In this document: positions 60,143 to 62,439 of the stretch, piece by piece
Position numbering within the stretch: position 1 is the first letter of the stretch
Layout: the number at the start of each line of letters is the position of its first letter
NCBI GenBank assembly: GCA_023667055.1
Contig: JAMPAV010000001.1
Coordinates: 1-62,439 of the forward strand
From: Muribaculum sp.
GTDB taxonomy: Bacteria > Bacteroidota > Bacteroidia > Bacteroidales > Muribaculaceae
DNA length: 62,439 bases
Direction of reading: 5' to 3'
Program-made: the position numbers and the translations under genes
The notes under the pieces: model-generated
What the model saw: the letters and a program-made list of their open reading frames with translations, nothing else
Told to the model about the DNA's origin: nothing
Databases searched by the model: none

Positions 60143-60165
60143 GTGGCATTCTATTGACATGCCAC
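60143..60165. repeat. Inverted repeat GTGGCAT-N9-ATGCCAC
   Basis: Seven-base perfect arms upstream of and overlapping the -33 element of the aldolase promoter; a possible operator. Confidence 0.5.
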
Positions 60166-60183
60166 TTGATTATTCTACTTTTG
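60154..60183 (+). promoter_or_regulatory. Aldolase promoter, TTG-N19-TACTTTTG, within a palindrome
   Basis: TTG (60154-60156), 19 bases, TACTTTTG (60176-60183). The -7 box is part of the left arm of the palindrome at 60170-60201. Confidence 0.6.
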
Positions 60184-60201
60184 CTTGCAAAAGTAGAATA
60201 A
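60170..60201. repeat. 32-bp palindrome around GC-TT-GC
   Basis: Perfect 15-base arms (TTATTCTACTTTTGC and complement) with a TT spacer, 36 bases before the aldolase start. Same core layout as the palindromes at 267 and 1918. Confidence 0.85.
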
Positions 60202-60236
60202 ACCAATACCAAACCTTAAACTAAAAAACACACGTT

Positions 60237-61295
60237 ATGAGCCATTCCAATATCGTAGGTCTTCTTGGTGACAAAGCGGACTATCTGCTTAACCATGTAT
60301 GCAAAACCATCGACAAGTCGATGATCCATATTCCATCTGCAGATACTGTTGACAAATTATGGATTGACACGGACCGCAGCATTCCCGTCCTCAATAACAT
60401 GCAACGTCTGCTTGGGCATGGCAGGCTTTCCAATACCGGCTACCTTTCTATTCTGCCTGTAGATCAGGATATCGAGCATTCCGCCGGAGCATCCTTTGCC
60501 CCAAACCCTATCTACTTCGATCCGGAAAACATTGTAAAACTTGCAATAGAAGGGGGCTGCAACGCAGTCGCATCCTCTTTCGGCAATCTTGGAGCCGTGG
60601 CTCGAAAATATGCCCACAAAATTCCTTTCCTCGTAAAGCTCAACCACAATGAGCTCCTCACATACCCCAACAGTTTCAATCAGGTTATGTTTGGCACAGT
60701 GAAGGAAGCCTGGAACATGGGTGCAGCTGCAGTCGGGGCCACCATTTATTTCGGCTCTGAACAAAGTCGCGAGCAACTTGTCAAGGTGGCCGAAGCCTTT
60801 GAATATGCCCATGAACTGGGCATGGTCACTGTGCTGTGGTGCTATCTTCGTAATGGTGCATTCAAGAAAGACGGAGTGGATTACCACACTGCAGCGGATC
60901 TCACAGGCCAGGCCAACCGTCTTGGCGTGACCATCAAGGCAGACATAGTGAAGCAGAAATTGCCTGCTACCAATGGGGGATTCAAGGCTCTGAATTTTGG
61001 CAAATATGACGACAAGATGTATTCCGAACTCACTACCGACCATCCAATCGACCTGTGTCGCTATCAGGTGGCCAACGGATATATGGGACGTGTGGGATTG
61101 ATAAACTCCGGAGGGGCTTCCCACGGAGACTCGGATTTGGCAGACGCTGTATTCACAGCTGTCGTCAACAAGAGAGCCGGCGGCATGGGCCTGATCTGCG
61201 GACGCAAGGCGTTTCAACATCCTATGAAAGACGGCATCAAGCTTCTCAACACCATCCAAGACATATATCTTGATTCCGACATCACCATCGCCTGA
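60237..61295 (+). CDS. fbaB: Class I fructose-bisphosphate aldolase (DhnA/FbaB type)
   Basis: 352 residues of the archaeal-type class I family. P-V-D-Q-D-I-E-H-S near 80 carries the usual Asp, L-V-K-L-N-H-N near 136 and T-I-K-A-D-I-V-K near 238 hold the lysines, the second with the Schiff-base residue, and S-G-G-A-S-H near 293 the phosphate site. It cleaves fructose-1,6-bisphosphate in glycolysis or runs in reverse. It is monocistronic behind a palindromic promoter region. Confidence 0.9.
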   Translation: MSHSNIVGLLGDKADYLLNHVCKTIDKSMIHIPSADTVDKLWIDTDRSIPVLNNMQRLLGHGRLSNTGYLSILPVDQDIEHSAGASFAPNPIYFDPENIVKLAIEGGCNAVASSFGNLGAVARKYAHKIPFLVKLNHNELLTYPNSFNQVMFGTVKEAWNMGAAAVGATIYFGSEQSREQLVKVAEAFEYAHELGMVTVLWCYLRNGAFKKDGVDYHTAADLTGQANRLGVTIKADIVKQKLPATNGGFKALNFGKYDDKMYSELTTDHPIDLCRYQVANGYMGRVGLINSGGASHGDSDLADAVFTAVVNKRAGGMGLICGRKAFQHPMKDGIKLLNTIQDIYLDSDITIA

Positions 61296-61334
61296 TTCCC
61301 TTTCCGCTCACTGCTAATGGTAAAAAGTCATTTA

Positions 61335-61368
61335 CAAAACGGGACTCAACAACAGGAATCCCGTTTTT
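61335..61368. terminator. Bidirectional terminator between aldolase and PL11 genes
   Basis: A 9-bp stem AAAACGGGA / TCCCGTTTT with a 14-base loop and flanking T/A runs. Confidence 0.8.
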
Positions 61369-61376
61369 GTTAACAC

Positions 61377-62439
61377 TTAATGTTTCATTATTTTCTCACG
61401 CTGTCCGTCGGGGTATGTCACTATATATACCCCCGATGGCTGGCGGTCCAACATCGAAACCAACGGACCTTCACCTTCAGCAACTTTTATACCCGAATCA
61501 GTGTAAACCACAAATTTCCCGGATGCTGAGCCGGCTTCGAAGGTCTCCACTCCTGATATTTCCTTTATATAGTCGGGAAGATAATAACCCACATGAGGAG
61601 GCTGATTATATGCTACATTCTGCCAGCATATTGCCATGCGGTAGGTGTGGTCCTGCATAAGGCATGGCACGCGGTTTGCAGACTCGATGGTGCTGGAGTT
61701 TATATAAATCTTTGAAGGGTCACTGCTGTTCCAAAGTATAACCTCCTCGCGCCAGTCGCCAAGAATGTCGGCGGAAAGACAAGGGGTGCTCTTCGATCCA
61801 TTGCATGATGACCCTGACAGTTTGGCAAGAGTGGTTATCTCTCCATTTTCCCACTTTGTCACAGTGTTTCCGTCGAGAAGTTCATCCTGCAGGTCGCCAT
61901 CCCAATATACGCGGAAGTTCATCGATGGAGACTTGCTGCTTACCACCTCTCCGGTAGCCGCGCTTCTCGGACGTCCATCGGCCGAACACCACATCTCATA
62001 CCCCTCATTATTGGGATTGATGTCGGCCGCGCAACCTCTGCCGGTGTCACCGTCAGCCCTTGCACTGAAAAGTATCTCGCCGGTGGCTGCATCGTGAATG
62101 TCCCATCCGTAGGGACTCGACTCATGCACATCATATACCTGCAGGCCTTCCCTGCCGGGAATCATCTTGCCCAAATGAATGGCATCGCCATGCCCGAAGC
62201 CTGTGGCATATAGCAATTTGCCGTCATCATCTATGGCACATGCACCCCACACTATTTCATCCTTTCCATCCCCATCCACATCGCCTACGGTCAGATTATG
62301 GTTGCCGTTGCCGAAAGCTGTTTTGCTTCCGCTTCCTCTTGTGGCCGGTCCGGGGGTGTAAGTTTGGGATTTGCCATCCTTGTCTGTCACTTTATCTTTG
62401 CATCGTGAAAGCCGATTTGGTCAAAAGTTCGCTTTCACT
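61377..62439 (-). CDS. PL11 rhamnogalacturonan lyase, C-terminal part, likely frameshifted
   Basis: The gene enters from beyond the right edge, so only the C-terminal ~340 residues are seen. G-N-G-N-H-N-L-T-V-G-D-V-D-G-D-G-K-D-E-I-V-W-G and the later H-G-D-A-I-H-L, D-V-H-E-S and G-R-G-C-A-A-D-I-N are typical for PL11, which cleaves the rhamnogalacturonan I backbone. The end resembles a T9SS sorting domain (Y-T-D-S-G-I-K-V, then P-S-G-V-Y-I-V-T-Y). In this frame a stop stands at 62421-62423, but reading one base off joins E-L-L-T-K to W-L-S-R-C-K-D-K-V, so a single-base frameshift or sequencing error near 62414 is probable. It might therefore be a pseudogene. Confidence 0.8.

Overview
The window reads as chromosome of a gut-type Bacteroidota, order Bacteroidales; Muribaculaceae is my best guess from protein style, but no rRNA or marker phylogeny was available. 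Support: a complete type IX secretion core (PorT, PorP, GldK-L-M-N), proteins ending in T9SS-type sorting domains, many promoters of the Bacteroidota form TTG-N19/20-TAnnTTTG, and polysaccharide-active enzymes typical of the group (GH115, DUF4038/GH140-like, GH43, CE15, PL11). I see no phage, transposase, CRISPR or rRNA.

Layout. 0-6.4 kb: a T9SS-sorted secreted protein, xseB, luxS, an aminotransferase, gmd and a serine hydrolase. 6.7-10.8 kb: divergent GH140-like and GH115 enzymes. 10.9-18 kb (minus): sdaA, rnz and a Wza / Wzz / LysM-M23 surface-polysaccharide operon. 18-22.4 kb: two lipoproteins, three serine tRNAs (GGA, TGA, GCT), an OmpA-domain protein and a GH43. 22.5-25.7 kb: a large Tricorn-like S41 protease. 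25.8-37.4 kb (minus): a nine-gene operon of HlyD-type adaptor, four MacB/FtsX permeases, one ATPase, a TolC-like channel, a sigma-54 response regulator and its histidine kinase, preceded by a near-consensus sigma-54 promoter and an operator-like palindrome, so probably self-regulated. 37.6-40.8 kb: nitroreductase, SGNH hydrolase, and KDPG aldolase with KDG kinase. 41-48.2 kb: the T9SS cluster. 48.3-55.3 kb: a flippase and glycosyltransferase operon, a divergent glycosyltransferase and a polytopic membrane protein. 55.3-61.3 kb: C1 peptidase, DUF2442, acetyltransferase, PTPS/QueD homologue, CE15 esterase and class I aldolase. The window ends inside a PL11 rhamnogalacturonan lyase that appears to carry a frameshift.

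Functionally, secreted CAZymes (glucuronate, arabinose and rhamnogalacturonan removal) could feed uronates to KdgK/Eda, the T9SS core could export the sorted proteins, and the flippase/GT and Wza/Wzz genes build surface glycan.

The most unusual layer is non-coding. About ten gaps between same-direction genes are filled by short tandem arrays with a period of exactly 7, 8 or 10 bp; each locus has its own unit, the period is conserved and the sequence is not. The sdaA-rnz gap holds a composite element: heptamer arrays flanking a 15-bp inverted repeat that encloses a hairpin and a perfectly spaced Shine-Dalgarno plus 16-codon mini-ORF. Also notable are short palindromes with 2-3 nt spacers near mRNA 5' ends and three promoters placed exactly 4 nt before a start codon, implying leaderless mRNAs.
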